A DNA stretch of 64,000 bases, taken from contig JAFGHR010000063.1 in the NCBI GenBank assembly GCA_016930015.1, positions 30,635 through 94,634 on the forward strand. The letters are read 5' to 3'. Position numbers and translations under genes: made by a program. The notes under the pieces were generated by a model. It did no database searches. It was not told the DNA's origin and saw only the letters and a list, made by a program, of their open reading frames with translations. Positions 36,097 through 47,460 of the stretch are shown here, piece by piece. Every line of letters starts with the position of its first letter. The first letter of the stretch is position 1. Source of the stretch: Anaerolineae bacterium. GTDB taxonomy: Bacteria > Chloroflexota > Anaerolineae > Aggregatilineales > Aggregatilineaceae.

Positions 36097-36878
36097 GCCA
36101 GCTCCAGGTTACCGAGATAACGCACGCGGTGTTCGAGCCGCCGGAAAAAGAACGTCGCCAAACCCAGGTAGACAACGCCGGACAATAACGTCAGCCCGGC
36201 CACCGTCCACCAATGCGTGCTCAGCGGCGCCGGGTCAAACGTCAGGCGCAGCGTTTCACTACCCCACCGGATCGGCAGCAGGGCGCTGATTGCTTGCGCC
36301 CAACCCGGCAGAATCGACACCGGGAACGCCATGCCGCCGATCACCAGCAGCGGCGCTTCGATAAAGTTTTGCATGACCTGCGTGGTTCGCGACAGCAAAA
36401 ACACCAGCGACAGGCACAGTGCAAACGCGCTGGTGCTAAACAGAAACAGGCCCAACGCGCCAACAAACGCCAGCCCGTGCGCGATGGCAAAATTCGAGCC
36501 TAACAGGATCAGGCTGTAGACGATGGCGATGCCCATCGACAGCAGAGAGAGGAGCGCGTTGGCCGTGATCTTGGCTGCGAACACAAGCAGCAGTGATGTG
36601 GGGGATGCAAGCATGGGGTTCAGCGTCCCAAACCAGCGCTCGCGGTTGATATCACCCAGGGACGAAAAGGTCATCGCCGACCAGATACCCGACAGCCCGC
36701 CGCCCAGCACCACGAATGCCACAAAATCGTCTACGTTGGCATCACGATAAACCATGTACGTGGTCGTAGCGATGACAAACGGCTGGAAAACCAGCACGAT
36801 CTGAAACATCGGGCGTGCCAGCGTGTTTTTCATGTGGACTTGTATGGTGCTCCGAATAACGTTGGTGGTCGCCCTCAT
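36093..36878 (-). CDS. ABC-2 type transporter permease
   Basis: Second permease of the same exporter: VHMKNTLARPMFQIVLVFQP start, GDINRERWFGTLNPMLASPT, FIEAPLLVIGGMAFPVSILP and ALLPIRWGSETLRL, six hydrophobic segments, 261 residues. Its start overlaps the ATPase stop by 4 nt. The two permeases differ enough to form a heterodimer. Confidence 0.88.
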   Translation of the reverse strand: MRATTNVIRSTIQVHMKNTLARPMFQIVLVFQPFVIATTTYMVYRDANVDDFVAFVVLGGGLSGIWSAMTFSSLGDINRERWFGTLNPMLASPTSLLLVFAAKITANALLSLLSMGIAIVYSLILLGSNFAIAHGLAFVGALGLFLFSTSAFALCLSLVFLLSRTTQVMQNFIEAPLLVIGGMAFPVSILPGWAQAISALLPIRWGSETLRLTFDPAPLSTHWWTVAGLTLLSGVVYLGLATFFFRRLEHRVRYLGNLELA

Positions 36879-37852
36879 GATTCACCTCCCACCAGCTTGA
36901 TGTACGCGTCTTCCAGGTTCGGCGGGCGGACGACGAGCCGTGATAGATCAATTCCTGGCAGGCTCTGGCGAATTTCGGATATGGTGGCCTGGGCATCGTC
37001 GGTTTGCACGCGGATCGTTTGGGCGTGACCGCTTGACGACAGCGAAACCGTATCGATATACGGTCGAGCGCGCAGCCTGTCCGCCACCTCATCCAGCGTG
37101 CCCAGGACCTGTAATTCGACTACTTCCAGCCCGTTGACGTGGTTTTTCAGGTTCGCCGGGGAGTCGAGGGTGATGATTTTGCCGTCACACAGGACGGCGA
37201 GCCGGTCACACAGGATTTCCATTTCCCACATGTAGTGTGATGTCAGGAAAATCGTGATTCCCCGGCTGCGAATCTCGCTGATCAGTTCGCGTAACATCCG
37301 CGCCGCCAGGGGATCGAGGCCGATGGTCGGTTCGTCGAGAAACAACACCCGCGGCTCGTTGATGAGCGCCTTGGCAATGTGCAGGCGCTGTTTCATACCC
37401 TTCGAGTAACCTTCTACCCGCTCGTCGTGCCGATCCCAGAGTCCGACCAGCGTCAGCAGATCCTTGCAGCGTGTTTCCGCCGTCGCGCGATCCAGGCGGT
37501 AGAGGTCGGCGAAATAGCGTAAATTGTCGTAGCCCGACAGCCGCCAGTACAGGCCGCGCTCACCGCCCAAAATAAAATTGATATGCTGGCGGATACGCCG
37601 TTCGTGGTGGACGACATCATAGCCAAGCACCTGTGCTGTTCCGCTGGTGGGCAGCAGCAGGGTCGCCAGGATTTTGATCAAGGTGGTTTTGCCTGCCCCA
37701 TTCGGCCCGACCATCCCGAAAATCTCGCCGGGTTGGACATCGAACGAGATACCATTCAGTGCGTTTACGATGCGTGGTTTACGACGGAGCAGGCCAACGG
37801 TCGTTTTGTACTCACGGAACAAATCACGGACGGCGACAACTGGTTCGCTCAT
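36875..37852 (-). CDS. ABC transporter ATP-binding protein (DrrA-like exporter)
   Basis: Nucleotide-binding subunit: Walker A MVGPNGAGKTTLIKIL, signature YSKGMKQRLHIAKALINEPR, Walker B VLFLDEPTIGLDPLA, switch TSHYMWEME, and a C-terminal regulatory region (residues ~235-325) as in DrrA/CcmA-type exporters. Starts MSEPVVAVRDLFREYKTTVG, 325 residues. First gene of the three-gene exporter. Confidence 0.92.
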   Translation of the reverse strand: MSEPVVAVRDLFREYKTTVGLLRRKPRIVNALNGISFDVQPGEIFGMVGPNGAGKTTLIKILATLLLPTSGTAQVLGYDVVHHERRIRQHINFILGGERGLYWRLSGYDNLRYFADLYRLDRATAETRCKDLLTLVGLWDRHDERVEGYSKGMKQRLHIAKALINEPRVLFLDEPTIGLDPLAARMLRELISEIRSRGITIFLTSHYMWEMEILCDRLAVLCDGKIITLDSPANLKNHVNGLEVVELQVLGTLDEVADRLRARPYIDTVSLSSSGHAQTIRVQTDDAQATISEIRQSLPGIDLSRLVVRPPNLEDAYIKLVGGES

Positions 37853-37905
37853 AGATACGCCCCTCGCTCTGTACGCACAGATACACTACCGGATGATAAA
37901 TATAC

Positions 37906-37954
37906 CCAAAAACCGTCTGGTACAGGCAGACACGTCAGGTGCACGCAGACGGTT
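37906..37954 (-). terminator. Intrinsic terminator after the URO-D gene
   Basis: On the minus strand CAGACGGTT pairs with AACCGTCTG (37946-37954 with 37911-37919; 9 bp, loop 26 nt) and is followed by TTTTTGGG. It lies between the URO-D-family gene and the ABC exporter, so it separates these units. Confidence 0.6.
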
Positions 37955-37988
37955 CATAGGGGAGTAACATGTGGAGGGCGCAGGCGCG

Positions 37989-39023
37989 TCAGGAGTTCTG
38001 AACGGCGCGTACCAGGGCGTCGATGTTTTCCGCCGGTGTCCCCGGTGAGACACCGCCTCCCGCCGACAGGATCAGGCCGGTTCCGCCGGTCTTTTCGATA
38101 CACTGCCGCGCGTGGGTTTCGACCTGTTCGGGTGTACCTTCGGCCAGAACGTGAAGCGGCGCGACATTACCCATCAACGCGATGTTAGGACCAAGCGCCG
38201 ATTGCGCGTCCGCGATGTCGATTTCGTGGCTGAAGTTGAACACGTCAAAACCGGCTTCGGGCAGGTGAGGCAGCAGGTGCGCGCACGGCGTATCATTGTG
38301 GTAGATGCGCAGCAGGCCATCGAACGCGTTAAACATGCGCTGCAAGTAGGGCAGCGCGATGCGCTTGAACGCACGCGGCGACAGCATCCCCACGATATCG
38401 TCGAGCAGCAAGATGCCCTGCGGTTCGCGCAGACAATCTAGCTGCGCTTGCAGAAACGCGATCACCAGGTCGGTGAAGATATCCAGCACATGATGGACGG
38501 CTTCCGGCTCAGTCGCCGTCGCTTCGAGAAACGGCGTCGTACCGAGTACGTGGGTTGCCAGCGCCAGCGGTCCGCGTGCGGCCACAATGTGGATGCGGTA
38601 TGGCTCCGGCAGTTCGCCGTTTTGCTCCAGGTTGACCAGCCGCCGGAGTACCAGCGGCATCAGCCCGTCGGCGTGTGGATCAGGGCGCGGCAGGTCGGCC
38701 CATTTGTCCGGCAGAAGGTCCATGTGCCGCATGGCCGGCGGGGCATCGTGACGCCACATGATCGGCGCTCCGTAGGCGCTCGGTTCTGCCGCCATCCCGT
38801 ACTCGACCCAGAAGCCGGGTACAAATACCACGTCCGGGAAGCGCTGGACAATATCCAGGTGTGTTTCTAACCAGCGATCCAGCCGCAAGAAAAAATCGAG
38901 CATATCCATGCCGAAAAAACCCGGCATCCACGGGCTGTCTACGATGAGTGCGACGGGAATCTGGCCGGTTGTTTCGCCGCGTGCTACGGACAAAAAATTT
39001 TCCCAATTGGCTTGATAAGTCAT
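37989..39023 (-). CDS. Uroporphyrinogen decarboxylase-family (URO-D) protein
   Basis: TIM-barrel protein related to URO-D and to corrinoid/CoM methyltransferases. Seen: IYHNDTPCAHLLPHLPEAGF (His and Cys in a zinc-site position of the MtaA/CmuA branch), ALGPNIALMGNVAPLHVLAE, and GTGLILSAGGGVSPGTPAEN, where related methyltransferases carry a Cys in the place of the central Gly. True HemE has an N-terminal Arg-rich PxWxMRQAGR motif that is absent here, so haem synthesis is unlikely. 344 residues; function unknown. Located downstream of carB but separated by 150 bp. Confidence 0.75.
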   Translation of the reverse strand: MTYQANWENFLSVARGETTGQIPVALIVDSPWMPGFFGMDMLDFFLRLDRWLETHLDIVQRFPDVVFVPGFWVEYGMAAEPSAYGAPIMWRHDAPPAMRHMDLLPDKWADLPRPDPHADGLMPLVLRRLVNLEQNGELPEPYRIHIVAARGPLALATHVLGTTPFLEATATEPEAVHHVLDIFTDLVIAFLQAQLDCLREPQGILLLDDIVGMLSPRAFKRIALPYLQRMFNAFDGLLRIYHNDTPCAHLLPHLPEAGFDVFNFSHEIDIADAQSALGPNIALMGNVAPLHVLAEGTPEQVETHARQCIEKTGGTGLILSAGGGVSPGTPAENIDALVRAVQNS

Positions 39024-39173
39024 TTTTATCCACTCAATTTTGTTATACTATCCGGCAAGCCCGGCAGAATCACGTATCATCGTTTCCAAAAAACGGTAAC
39101 GCGATCCTGGCGCGAATGGTAACGCTGCCTAGTGTAATCGTTTTCCACGAACCACACGAGTCATCGGATAAGC

Positions 39174-42100
39174 TCACGTTCTGAGTATGCGGTGATGATC
39201 CTGCAAACTGCACACCCTTAGGGCCTGCACGCTGAGTGTTTGGATACCTTTGACGGCGGCCTGGGCGGCGCTGAGCGTCGTGAGCAGCGGTACCCCGTAG
39301 CGTATCGCCGCCGTCCGAATCTGGCTTCCGTCACCGTGAGCGATCGACCCCAGCGGTGTGTTGATGATCAGGTTGATCGACCCCGCCTGAATCAGGTCGA
39401 TGATATGCGGGCTGCCTTCGCTGACTTTGTTCACCGGCGCGACGTTTAACCCGGCTTGCACACAGAAGGCCGCTGTTCCGCGTGTGCCTATCAACTTGAA
39501 CCCCATACGATCCAGGTCACGCGCCAGCTTGAGCACGGCGCTCTTGTCGTAATTGTTTACACTGAGCAGCACGGTACCCTCAAGCGGCAGCCGATCACCG
39601 GCGGCAATTTGAGCTTTGGCGAACGCCTGCCCAAAGCCGTTCGCATGACCCATCACTTCGCCCGTACTGCGCATTTCCGGGCCAAGCAGCGTATCCATGC
39701 CCAGGAATTTTTTGAACGGCAGCACGGCTTCTTTGACAAAAAAACCGTCAACCTCCGGCTCTTCGGTCAGGCCCAGATCGCCCAGGGTTTTGCCGGTGAT
39801 GATGTGTGTTGCCAGGCGGGCCAGCGGGAGACCGGTGGCTTTGCTCACGTAGGGAATTGTGCGGCTGGCGCGGGGATTCACTTCGAGCACGTAGGTGATA
39901 TCATCCTTGATGGCATATTGCACGTTCATCAGGCCGCGTACACCCAACGCCAGCCCCAGCCGCTCGGTATATTCGCGCACGTGCGCCAGGTGATAGGCCG
40001 AGATTTTGTACGGCGGCAGCACACACGCCGAGTCGCCGCTGTGAACACCGGCTTCCTCAATGTGCTGCATCACACCGCCGATCACAACGCGCTCACCGTC
40101 GGCAATGGCATCAACATCAACTTCATAAGCGTCTTCGAGATAGTGATCGATCAGGATCGACTGGCCGGGCATCGCTGCCAGGGCCGAGGTGATGTAGTGT
40201 TCAAGCTCGTGTTCGCTGTACACAATCGCCATGGCCCGCCCGCCCAATACGTATGACGGGCGCACGATAACCGGGTAGCCGATATCACGCGCGATAAACC
40301 GCGCCGCGTCCAGCGAGTCGGCCATACCGTGCGCCGGACTCGGAATACCCAGGTCGTCTAACAGGGTACCAAAGCGCCCCCGGTCCTCGGCCATCGCGAT
40401 GGCGTCGGGTGATGTGCCGAGAATCGGAATGCCTTGTGCGACGAGCGCTTGAGTCAGGTTCAGCGGCGTCTGGCCGCCAAATTGCACGATCACGCCTTTG
40501 AGCGGATGCTCCCGCGTGGCGACATTGAGCACGTGTTCCAACGTGAGCGGCTCGAAGTACAGCCGGTCGGATGAATCATAATCCGTGCTGACCGTTTCGG
40601 GGTTGCAGTTCACCATGACGGCTTCGTATCCGGCTTCGTGAACGGCGTTGGCTGCATGCACGCAGCAGTAATCGAACTCGATGCCCTGCCCGATCCGGTT
40701 AGGCCCACTGCCCAGGATGATAATTTTTTCGCGTTCGGTGGGCAGCGCTTCATCCTCTGTTTCGTAGGCGCTGTAGAGATAGGGTGTGTAGGACTCAAAC
40801 TCTGCCGCGCACGTATCGACCACGTGGAATGTCGGGCAGATGTGCGTTTGCTGGCGCTGCGTGCGCACATCCAGCCCGGTCACCGAGTTTTCTGCCGTGC
40901 TGAGCAGGTGAGCGATATGATCATCCCCGAATCCCAACCGTTTGACGGCGCGCAGCAGGTTTTGAGGCAGCGCATCAAGTGTTCCGCAGGCCGCGATCTG
41001 CTGTTCGGCGGCCACGATCCCGGCCAACTGGGTTACAAACCAGCGATCAAAACCGCTGGCCTGGACCAGGTCGTCAACGGGTTGGCCGGATCGTAAGGCT
41101 TCCCACAAGGCCCATATCCGGTCGGCGGCAGGATGTGCCAGGCTGTCCAGCGTACCATCCCAAACCGCGCATTCTGGCGTGGGATAGGGCGGGCGTGCGA
41201 GTTCGAGGGATTGTAACCCTTTGAGCAGCGCTTCCTTAAACGTGCGCCCGATGGCCATTACTTCACCCACCGATTTCATTTGCGGTCCCAGGGTGGAATC
41301 AACTGTAGGAAACTTTTCGAATGCCCAGCGCGGCAGCTTGGCTACAACATAATCAATGCTGGGCTCAAACGCGGCGACCGTCGTGCGCGTCACGTCGTTT
41401 TGCAGTTCGTCTAGCGTATACCCCACCGCCAGCAGCGCGGCGAGCTTGGCAATTGGGAAGCCGGTCGCCTTGCTGGCCAGCGCCGACGACCGGCTGACGC
41501 GCGGATTCATTTCGATGACCAGCACGCGGCCATCTGCCGGGTTGATGGCAAACTGCACGTTCGACCCGCCGGTTTCCACGCCCACGGCCCGCATCACGAC
41601 ACGCGCCATATCACGCAGGCGCTGGTATTCACGGTCGGTGAGCGTCATCGTCGGCGCGACGGTGATCGAGTCCCCGGTGTGGATGCCCATCGGATCGACG
41701 TTCTCGATGGCACACACGACCACGAAATTATCCGCCCGGTCGCGCATGACCTCCAGTTCGTATTCTTTCCAGCCGAGCACGCTTTCCTCGATCAGGACCG
41801 TCCCGACCGGGCTTTCGCTGAGACCAAACATTACCTTCTCGGCGAATTCACTTGCATCAAACACGATCCCGCCGCCGCTGCCGCCCAGCGTAAACGAAGG
41901 CCGGATCAACAGCGGGAAACTGCCGATGGTGTCGGCGATGGCGCGTGCATCGTCCAGTGAAGCGGCCAGCCCGCCGCGCGGCACGTCCAGCCCGGCCTGT
42001 GTCATGGCCTGCTGAAACAGCAGCCGGTCTTCGGCGAGCTTCATAGCTTGCAGACTGGCCCCGATCAACTGGACGCCGTGACGCTCCAATATGCCATTTT

Positions 42101-42410
42101 CCGCGAGTTCGACTGCCGCGTTCAAGGCTGTTTGCCCGCCGACAGTGGGCAGCAGGGCATCGGGTTGTTCCTGGACGATGATCAGTTCCAGGATATCCGG
42201 CGTGATCGGCTCGATGTAGGTCGCGTCCGCCAGTTCGGGATCGGTCATAATGGTCGCCGGGTTGCTGTTGACCAGCACGACGCGGTAGCCCTCGGTTTTC
42301 AGCGCTTTGACGGCCTGCGTGCCGCTGTAATCAAATTCGGCAGCCTGGCCGATGATGATTGGACCGGCACCAATGATCAGGATCGAATGGATATCGGTTG
42401 ATTTGGGCAT
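39174..42410 (-). CDS. carB: Carbamoyl phosphate synthetase large subunit
   Basis: Makes carbamoyl phosphate from bicarbonate, ammonia (from CarA) and two ATP, for arginine and pyrimidines. 1078 residues with two ATP-grasp halves: [20 protein letters not shown] then GAQ-type ATP motifs, and [20 protein letters not shown] beginning the second half near residue 565. [20 protein letters not shown] and its second copy [20 protein letters not shown] confirm duplication. The C-terminal ~140 residues ([20 protein letters not shown]) are the allosteric MGS domain. Starts 4 nt after carA stops and ends the lys operon. Confidence 0.97.
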   Translation of the reverse strand: MPKSTDIHSILIIGAGPIIIGQAAEFDYSGTQAVKALKTEGYRVVLVNSNPATIMTDPELADATYIEPITPDILELIIVQEQPDALLPTVGGQTALNAAVELAENGILERHGVQLIGASLQAMKLAEDRLLFQQAMTQAGLDVPRGGLAASLDDARAIADTIGSFPLLIRPSFTLGGSGGGIVFDASEFAEKVMFGLSESPVGTVLIEESVLGWKEYELEVMRDRADNFVVVCAIENVDPMGIHTGDSITVAPTMTLTDREYQRLRDMARVVMRAVGVETGGSNVQFAINPADGRVLVIEMNPRVSRSSALASKATGFPIAKLAALLAVGYTLDELQNDVTRTTVAAFEPSIDYVVAKLPRWAFEKFPTVDSTLGPQMKSVGEVMAIGRTFKEALLKGLQSLELARPPYPTPECAVWDGTLDSLAHPAADRIWALWEALRSGQPVDDLVQASGFDRWFVTQLAGIVAAEQQIAACGTLDALPQNLLRAVKRLGFGDDHIAHLLSTAENSVTGLDVRTQRQQTHICPTFHVVDTCAAEFESYTPYLYSAYETEDEALPTEREKIIILGSGPNRIGQGIEFDYCCVHAANAVHEAGYEAVMVNCNPETVSTDYDSSDRLYFEPLTLEHVLNVATREHPLKGVIVQFGGQTPLNLTQALVAQGIPILGTSPDAIAMAEDRGRFGTLLDDLGIPSPAHGMADSLDAARFIARDIGYPVIVRPSYVLGGRAMAIVYSEHELEHYITSALAAMPGQSILIDHYLEDAYEVDVDAIADGERVVIGGVMQHIEEAGVHSGDSACVLPPYKISAYHLAHVREYTERLGLALGVRGLMNVQYAIKDDITYVLEVNPRASRTIPYVSKATGLPLARLATHIITGKTLGDLGLTEEPEVDGFFVKEAVLPFKKFLGMDTLLGPEMRSTGEVMGHANGFGQAFAKAQIAAGDRLPLEGTVLLSVNNYDKSAVLKLARDLDRMGFKLIGTRGTAAFCVQAGLNVAPVNKVSEGSPHIIDLIQAGSINLIINTPLGSIAHGDGSQIRTAAIRYGVPLLTTLSAAQAAVKGIQTLSVQALRVCSLQDHHRILRT

Positions 42411-42414
42411 ATCA

Positions 42415-43590
42415 CTATCGCCTTGTGACTGCTTCGCGGCTGTGTTCAGCCATCATCTGCACGAACTCGGTAAACAGGGGATCGGCATCATGTGGGCCGG
42501 GTGCGGCTTCCGGGTGATACTGGATGCTCAGGGCGGGCAGGCTGCGGTGGCGCATGCCTTCGCAGCAGTTATCGTTCAGGTTGACGTGGGTAACATCGAC
42601 CTCTGGCGGCAGCGTGTCCGGATCGACGGCGAAGTTATGGTTGTGGGCGCTGATCTCAACGCGCCCGGTGGGGATGTGTTTGACCGGCTGGTTGCCGCCG
42701 TGGTGTCCGAATTTGAGCCGGTATGTTTTGCCGCCGAACGCCTGCCCCATGATCTGGTGTCCCAGGCAAATGCCCAGCATGGGGACCCGGCCCAATAACT
42801 GCCGGGTCATTTCAACCGCGTATGGTATCGCCGAAGGATCGCCGGGACCGTTGCTCAACAGCACACCATGCGGGTGCAGGGCCAGGACGTCGTCAGCGGT
42901 CGTTCTTGCCGGGACAACCGTAATCCGGCAGCCGAGCGAAGCCAGGCGGCGCAGCATATTATGTTTGACGCCAAAGTCGTATACGACCACCGAAAAACCG
43001 CCGGGTGGCACTGCGATATCAGGCTGTACCGTCCAGCGGCGGAATTCCCATTCAGTGTCACTGGGCGCTGTCCATTCGTAGGCCGCATCACACGTCACCG
43101 CCTGGACAAGGTCCACGTCATCCAGGCCGGGCCATGCGCGCGCCTGATCCACAAGATCGGCGTCCGACGGCGCTGTCTCGGTGGTGAGTATGCCTTTTTG
43201 GGTGCCGCCGGTGCGTAATTTCCGTGTGAGCGCGCGCGTATCGATCCCGGCGATTCCCAGACGATTATGCGCTTGTAACCACACGTCCAGCGAACTGGCA
43301 GCACGCCAGTTTGACACGCACGGGCTGAGTTCACGCACAACAAACCCGCTCAGAAAAGGCTGGCGGGCTTCGTCATCATCGTTATTGATACCGGTATTGC
43401 CGATCTGTGGGGCGGTCATCACCACGATCTGCCCGGCATAACTGGGATCGGTCAGAATTTCCTGGTAACCGGTCATGCTGGTGTTGAACACGACTTCGCC
43501 CAGGTGTGTGCCGGGGGCACCAAAGGCCGGTCCGGACCAGATACTGCCATCTTCCAGGGCCAACCGCGCGGTTTGATACGCTGCGAGCAC
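42415..43590 (-). CDS. carA: Carbamoyl phosphate synthetase small subunit
   Basis: Glutamine amidotransferase that supplies ammonia to CarB. I take the GTG at 43590 ([20 protein letters not shown]), preceded by GGGAGGGGAAAAC; the frame runs to 43842 but those residues are not homologous. N-terminal domain [20 protein letters not shown]; class I glutaminase [20 protein letters not shown] with nucleophile Cys, and [14 protein letters not shown] with catalytic His-Glu. 391 residues. A 97-nt gap to lysK is the largest in the operon, so an internal promoter is possible, although I found none with two good boxes. Confidence 0.96.
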   Translation of the reverse strand: MLAAYQTARLALEDGSIWSGPAFGAPGTHLGEVVFNTSMTGYQEILTDPSYAGQIVVMTAPQIGNTGINNDDDEARQPFLSGFVVRELSPCVSNWRAASSLDVWLQAHNRLGIAGIDTRALTRKLRTGGTQKGILTTETAPSDADLVDQARAWPGLDDVDLVQAVTCDAAYEWTAPSDTEWEFRRWTVQPDIAVPPGGFSVVVYDFGVKHNMLRRLASLGCRITVVPARTTADDVLALHPHGVLLSNGPGDPSAIPYAVEMTRQLLGRVPMLGICLGHQIMGQAFGGKTYRLKFGHHGGNQPVKHIPTGRVEISAHNHNFAVDPDTLPPEVDVTHVNLNDNCCEGMRHRSLPALSIQYHPEAAPGPHDADPLFTEFVQMMAEHSREAVTRR

Positions 43591-43687
43591 GTTTTCCCCT
43601 CCCGTCTGAAAGGATACCCGTGTATCAGGGACACCTGTGTAATTTACATCCTTGACTGGGGTAAGCCAGTGCAATTTGCCCAAACAT

Positions 43688-44743
43688 CTAGATGGCGCTC
43701 GCTGGCGGCAGGTGTTCGATGACGTGTTGTAGGACCGTTTTGGCGCGATCGTATTCGTCCAAATTGAGCCGTTCGTTGGGCGTATGATCCAGGTGACTGT
43801 CGCCGGGACCATACGCCACAATGGGACACGGCCACCGTGCACCGACCACGTTCATGTCACTGGTGCCGCCCTTGAGCACAAAACCGGGACGCGTGCCGGT
43901 CGAGCGGATCGCGGTCAGCATACCGCGCACCAGTGTGTTATTTTTGTCGCCGAGGTAGGCGTTTGTTTTGCTGTACGCGTGGAGTTCGGCATCCGGTTCG
44001 GCCAGCCCGGCCACAGCCGCTGTGATATCATCCGGCGCCAGGTGTGGCGGCAGGCGGAAACCAATCACCAGGTGCACTGTGTCAGAGAGTCCATCCGACG
44101 ACGTGTTGATGGCGCGTAACTGCGGCGAAACATGATCAAATTGGCGTGTACTTCCTCGGTTCTGTTCGTCGGCCCATGCCAAAACCGTTTGCCAGAACGC
44201 CGCGCCGCGTGCGCCGACGCTGGGGTCCGGCGCGGATGTGTGTGTGATCGGGCGGCTGAGTGTGTAGTCCAGCAGCAGGTGCCCTTTATAGCCGAGTGTC
44301 ACGCGGTCCGCGCCGCTGGGTTCACCGATGATGCACAGGTCGGGCGAGAACTGCTCGCGGATGTGGTGTGCGCCTTTGCTGGTTGGCGCTTCTTCTTCCA
44401 CGGCACCGGCCACCACGACCCGCCAGTCCGGTGGGATGTCCACAGCGGCGGCGGCTTCTGCAAACGCACACAGCGATCCTTTGGCATCGACGCTGCCGCG
44501 CCCGTACAACCATCCCTGGTCCACGTGCACAGGAAGTTCGCCCGGCACGGTGTCGATGTGTCCCAGCATCATCAGGGTGTAAGAAGCATCCGCCGGGCCG
44601 CGCATGCCGACCGCGTTTCCGGCCTGGTCAACGTGTGATGAAAACCCGCGCGACTCCATCCAGTCCACCAGGTATTCGACGGCGGGGCCTTCCTGCCGGG
44701 ACGGGCTGAAACGGTGGACGAGTTCAATAAGCAGGTCAGACAT
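43688..44743 (-). CDS. lysK: [LysW]-lysine hydrolase (M20 metallopeptidase family)
   Basis: Releases lysine (or ornithine) from LysW in the last step. M20/ArgE-type: [16 protein letters not shown] (metal His-Asp), [13 protein letters not shown] (bridging Asp), [20 protein letters not shown] (catalytic Glu pair), ICIIGEPSG, and a C-terminal [15 protein letters not shown] metal His. The ATG at 44743 follows GGAGGAAGAATATC and overlaps the previous gene by 8 nt. 351 residues. In the LysW pathway it replaces DapE/ArgE-type deacylation. Confidence 0.92.
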   Translation of the reverse strand: MSDLLIELVHRFSPSRQEGPAVEYLVDWMESRGFSSHVDQAGNAVGMRGPADASYTLMMLGHIDTVPGELPVHVDQGWLYGRGSVDAKGSLCAFAEAAAAVDIPPDWRVVVAGAVEEEAPTSKGAHHIREQFSPDLCIIGEPSGADRVTLGYKGHLLLDYTLSRPITHTSAPDPSVGARGAAFWQTVLAWADEQNRGSTRQFDHVSPQLRAINTSSDGLSDTVHLVIGFRLPPHLAPDDITAAVAGLAEPDAELHAYSKTNAYLGDKNNTLVRGMLTAIRSTGTRPGFVLKGGTSDMNVVGARWPCPIVAYGPGDSHLDHTPNERLNLDEYDRAKTVLQHVIEHLPPASAI

Positions 44744-45707
44744 AGTGATATTCTTCCTCCAGGCGGCGAATGATCGCCTGTGTTGTGTGTGATGTTTGCC
44801 CGGTGTGCGGCGTAGCCAGGGTATGCTGGCGGACGTGCGCGGCTGAATCCGCAAAACCCAGGTGTTCGAGCAGCATGGCTGCGCTGAGAATCGCGGCGCG
44901 CGGGTCGGCTACCCCCTGACCGGCAATGTCGGGCGCGCTGCCGTGCACCGGCTCAAACAGCGCGGGACGGTTAACGCCGATATTGGCCGATGCGGCCAGC
45001 CCCAACCCGCCGGTCAACCCGGCAGCCAGGTCGCTGAGGATATCACCGAACAGGTTTGTCGTGACGATGACGTCAAAGCGTGCCGGATCACGCACCAGCC
45101 ACATCGCCGCCGCGTCAACCAGCAGTTCATTCACGGCGAGATAGGGGTATTCTGCCGCAACGTCGAACGCCACCCGGCGAAACAGCCCGCACGTTTCCTT
45201 GAGCACGTTGGCTTTGTGCACAATGGTCAACCGGCGGCGGCGCCGTTGGGTCTGTTCACACGCCATGTGTACGATTCGCGCCGAGGCGTTTTCGGTGATC
45301 ACACGTTCGGTGATGGCGGTGGCGCCTTCATCCTCAACGCGCTCACGACCGCTGTATAAGCCTTCGGTGTTTTCCCGCACGATCAGGATATCGATTCCGT
45401 CGCCGGATGCCGGGCGCAGATTGGCGAATAGATCGAAGTGGCGGCGCAGACCCAAGATCGGGCTGTGGTAGCCGGTCACTTTGGTCATGGGTGAGCTGGT
45501 CGCGCCAAACAGGATCGCGTCGCTGGTTTCACAGGCGGCCAGTGTAGCCGGTGGCAGCGCGTCCCCACCTTGTTCAAAAACGGCGTATCCGGCCTCGGCT
45601 TGTTGGAAGATCAGCGGCAGGCCCAGCGTTTCTAACACGGCCTGTGCCGCCGGGATCACTTCGGCGCCGATGCCGTCACCGGGGATCACGGTAATGGTTT
45701 TGGTCAC
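44736..45707 (-). CDS. Homoisocitrate dehydrogenase
   Basis: NAD-dependent beta-decarboxylating dehydrogenase that turns homoisocitrate into alpha-ketoadipate. Family blocks: TVIPGDGIGAEVIPAAQAVL, LGLRRHFDLFANLRPA (substrate arginines), ILIVRENTEGLYSG, VHKANVLKETCGLFRRVAFD (catalytic Lys), DVIVTTNLFGDILSDLAAGL (metal Asp) and EPVHGSAPDIAG. It resembles isopropylmalate dehydrogenase, but its place after lysU and before lysK points to the homo-enzyme; a leuB role is not excluded. 323 residues. Confidence 0.85.
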   Translation of the reverse strand: MTKTITVIPGDGIGAEVIPAAQAVLETLGLPLIFQQAEAGYAVFEQGGDALPPATLAACETSDAILFGATSSPMTKVTGYHSPILGLRRHFDLFANLRPASGDGIDILIVRENTEGLYSGRERVEDEGATAITERVITENASARIVHMACEQTQRRRRRLTIVHKANVLKETCGLFRRVAFDVAAEYPYLAVNELLVDAAAMWLVRDPARFDVIVTTNLFGDILSDLAAGLTGGLGLAASANIGVNRPALFEPVHGSAPDIAGQGVADPRAAILSAAMLLEHLGFADSAAHVRQHTLATPHTGQTSHTTQAIIRRLEEEYHYV

Positions 45708-46207
45708 GGGTAACTGTCTCCTTTAAAGCGGTGCTGAAGCAGTGACAGCAGCCCGCCAGCGTCTAAAATGGCCTGGACGGTTGGTGACAGCGGTGGTATG
45801 GCGAATATCTGTTCCTGGGCGGTGATAGTTCCTGCGCGGCGATCCAATGCCAGCCTATCGCCGGTGTTCACCAGGGTGTGTAATTCCGGGCATACGATGG
45901 GCAGCACGCCCTGGTTGATGCAGTTACGAAAGTAGATGCGGCCAAACGATGCCGCGATGATCACGTCGATTCCGGCGTATTTCAGCGCTGTGACGGCCTG
46001 TTCGCGGCTGCTGCCGCATCCCCAATTCCACCCGGCGACGATCACGTCACCGGGCCGGACGCTGGCAGCAAAGGTTGTGTCGAGGTCTTCCAGCGCGTGC
46101 GCGGCGATGTCTTCGGGGACCGAGAGTGTATAGGTGTGGCGACCGGGAAAGATCATGTCGGTGTTGACGTTGTCGCCGTATACCCAGCAGCGGTGATGTG
46201 TGGTCAT
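45704..46207 (-). CDS. lysU: Homoaconitase small subunit LysU
   Basis: Swivelling subunit of the homoaconitase (or isopropylmalate isomerase). Shows [39 protein letters not shown] (anion-binding serine loop) and [20 protein letters not shown]. 167 residues. It overlaps both neighbours by 4 nt. Together with LysT it converts homocitrate to homoisocitrate. Confidence 0.9.
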   Translation of the reverse strand: MTTHHRCWVYGDNVNTDMIFPGRHTYTLSVPEDIAAHALEDLDTTFAASVRPGDVIVAGWNWGCGSSREQAVTALKYAGIDVIIAASFGRIYFRNCINQGVLPIVCPELHTLVNTGDRLALDRRAGTITAQEQIFAIPPLSPTVQAILDAGGLLSLLQHRFKGDSYP

Positions 46208-47460
46208 GCTAACAGCTCCCTCGGATCGGTGATCCGGCCTGTAACGGCGCTGGCGGCTACTACGTAGGGATTACCCAGGTAAACCGGTGCGCTGGGCGTG
46301 CCCATGCGGCCCCAGTAGTTACGGTTGGCGCTGCTGATCGTGGCTTCGTTGGGCGCCGGAATCCCCATGTGATTACCCATGCAGGGACCACAACCCGGCG
46401 TGCCGATCATGGCCCCGGCTTCGAGCAGAATGCTGATCAATCCTTCCTGTACAGCCTGCTGCAAAATCTGCGCGCTGGCCGGAATCACGATCAGGCGACA
46501 CTGCACATGCTGGCCGTGCAGCACCTCAGCCGCCGCTCGCAAGTCTGTGATCCGCCCGTTGGTGCAGGTGCCCAGAAATGCTTGATGCACCACCTCACCC
46601 GCCACGTCGGATATCGGAACGACGTTGTCCGGCTGGTGCGGCAGCGCGATTTGCGGTTCGAGGCCAGATACTTCGAATTCGTATCGCTGCGCATATTCTG
46701 CGTCCGGATCGGGGTAGATGGGTGAAAAAACGCGTGTTTGTCGTGCCTGAACATAGTCAAACACAACCTGATCGGGCGGAAGATACGCGTTTTTCGCCCC
46801 GGCTTCGGCCATCATGTTGGGGATGGTAGCCCGCTCATCCAGTGGCAGCGTGATTATCGTGTTTCCGGCGAACTCGATGGATGTGTATAATCCGCCGTCG
46901 GCGCCGAGCTCGCCCAGAATGCGCAGGCTGATATCTTTGGCTGTGACGGTGGGCGGCGGTGTGCCGGTCACCGTGATTTGAATCGCTTCCGGCACACGCA
47001 GCCAGATTTCGCCGGTGGCCCACAGGGCCGCCATTTCGGTACGTCCCACGCCTGCGCCGAACGCGCCCAACCACCCGGCATGGGTGCTGTGACTGTCGGC
47101 GCCCAACACCGTTTCGCCGGGCAGTACCAGCCCTTCTTCGCTGATCACCTGGTGGCAGATACCGCGCCCGGCCTCAAAAAAATGGGCGACAGCCTGTTCG
47201 CGCACCCATTCGCGGATTTCGGCGTGATTCTGAGCGTGGCGCGTGGTGGGCGCAGGCACGGCATGATCCAGCATGATCGCCACGCGCTCCGGGTGCAGGA
47301 TGCGCGGTGCGCCCGTTTGCTCAAAAATGCGCCGGATGGCCGCCGAATTGTCGTGGCTGAACACCAGGTCGGGCGTGACATCGAGTGTGTCACCCGCGCG
47401 GGCATCCGGTACGCCTGCGGCCCGCGCCAGCGCTTTTTCGGCAAATGTACGGCCTGTCAT
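46204..47460 (-). CDS. lysT: Homoaconitase large subunit LysT
   Basis: [4Fe-4S] dehydratase subunit. Ligand motifs: [19 protein letters not shown] (first Cys) and [15 protein letters not shown] (other two). Also [20 protein letters not shown] and [21 protein letters not shown]-terminal [16 protein letters not shown] is typical of the LeuC/LysT group. 418 residues. Operon context decides homoaconitase over LeuC. Confidence 0.9.
   Translation of the reverse strand: MTGRTFAEKALARAAGVPDARAGDTLDVTPDLVFSHDNSAAIRRIFEQTGAPRILHPERVAIMLDHAVPAPTTRHAQNHAEIREWVREQAVAHFFEAGRGICHQVISEEGLVLPGETVLGADSHSTHAGWLGAFGAGVGRTEMAALWATGEIWLRVPEAIQITVTGTPPPTVTAKDISLRILGELGADGGLYTSIEFAGNTIITLPLDERATIPNMMAEAGAKNAYLPPDQVVFDYVQARQTRVFSPIYPDPDAEYAQRYEFEVSGLEPQIALPHQPDNVVPISDVAGEVVHQAFLGTCTNGRITDLRAAAEVLHGQHVQCRLIVIPASAQILQQAVQEGLISILLEAGAMIGTPGCGPCMGNHMGIPAPNEATISSANRNYWGRMGTPSAPVYLGNPYVVAASAVTGRITDPRELLA

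Noticed and set aside
37989..39023. hemE (uroporphyrinogen decarboxylase) for the URO-D-family gene
   Set aside because: Lacks the N-terminal active-site motif of HemE and has a His/Cys pattern of the methyltransferase branch.
43591..43687. Short ORF and weak hairpins in the lysK-carA gap as another attenuator
   Set aside because: No T tract and no strong stem; the ORF starting near the lysK stop has no amino-acid bias.
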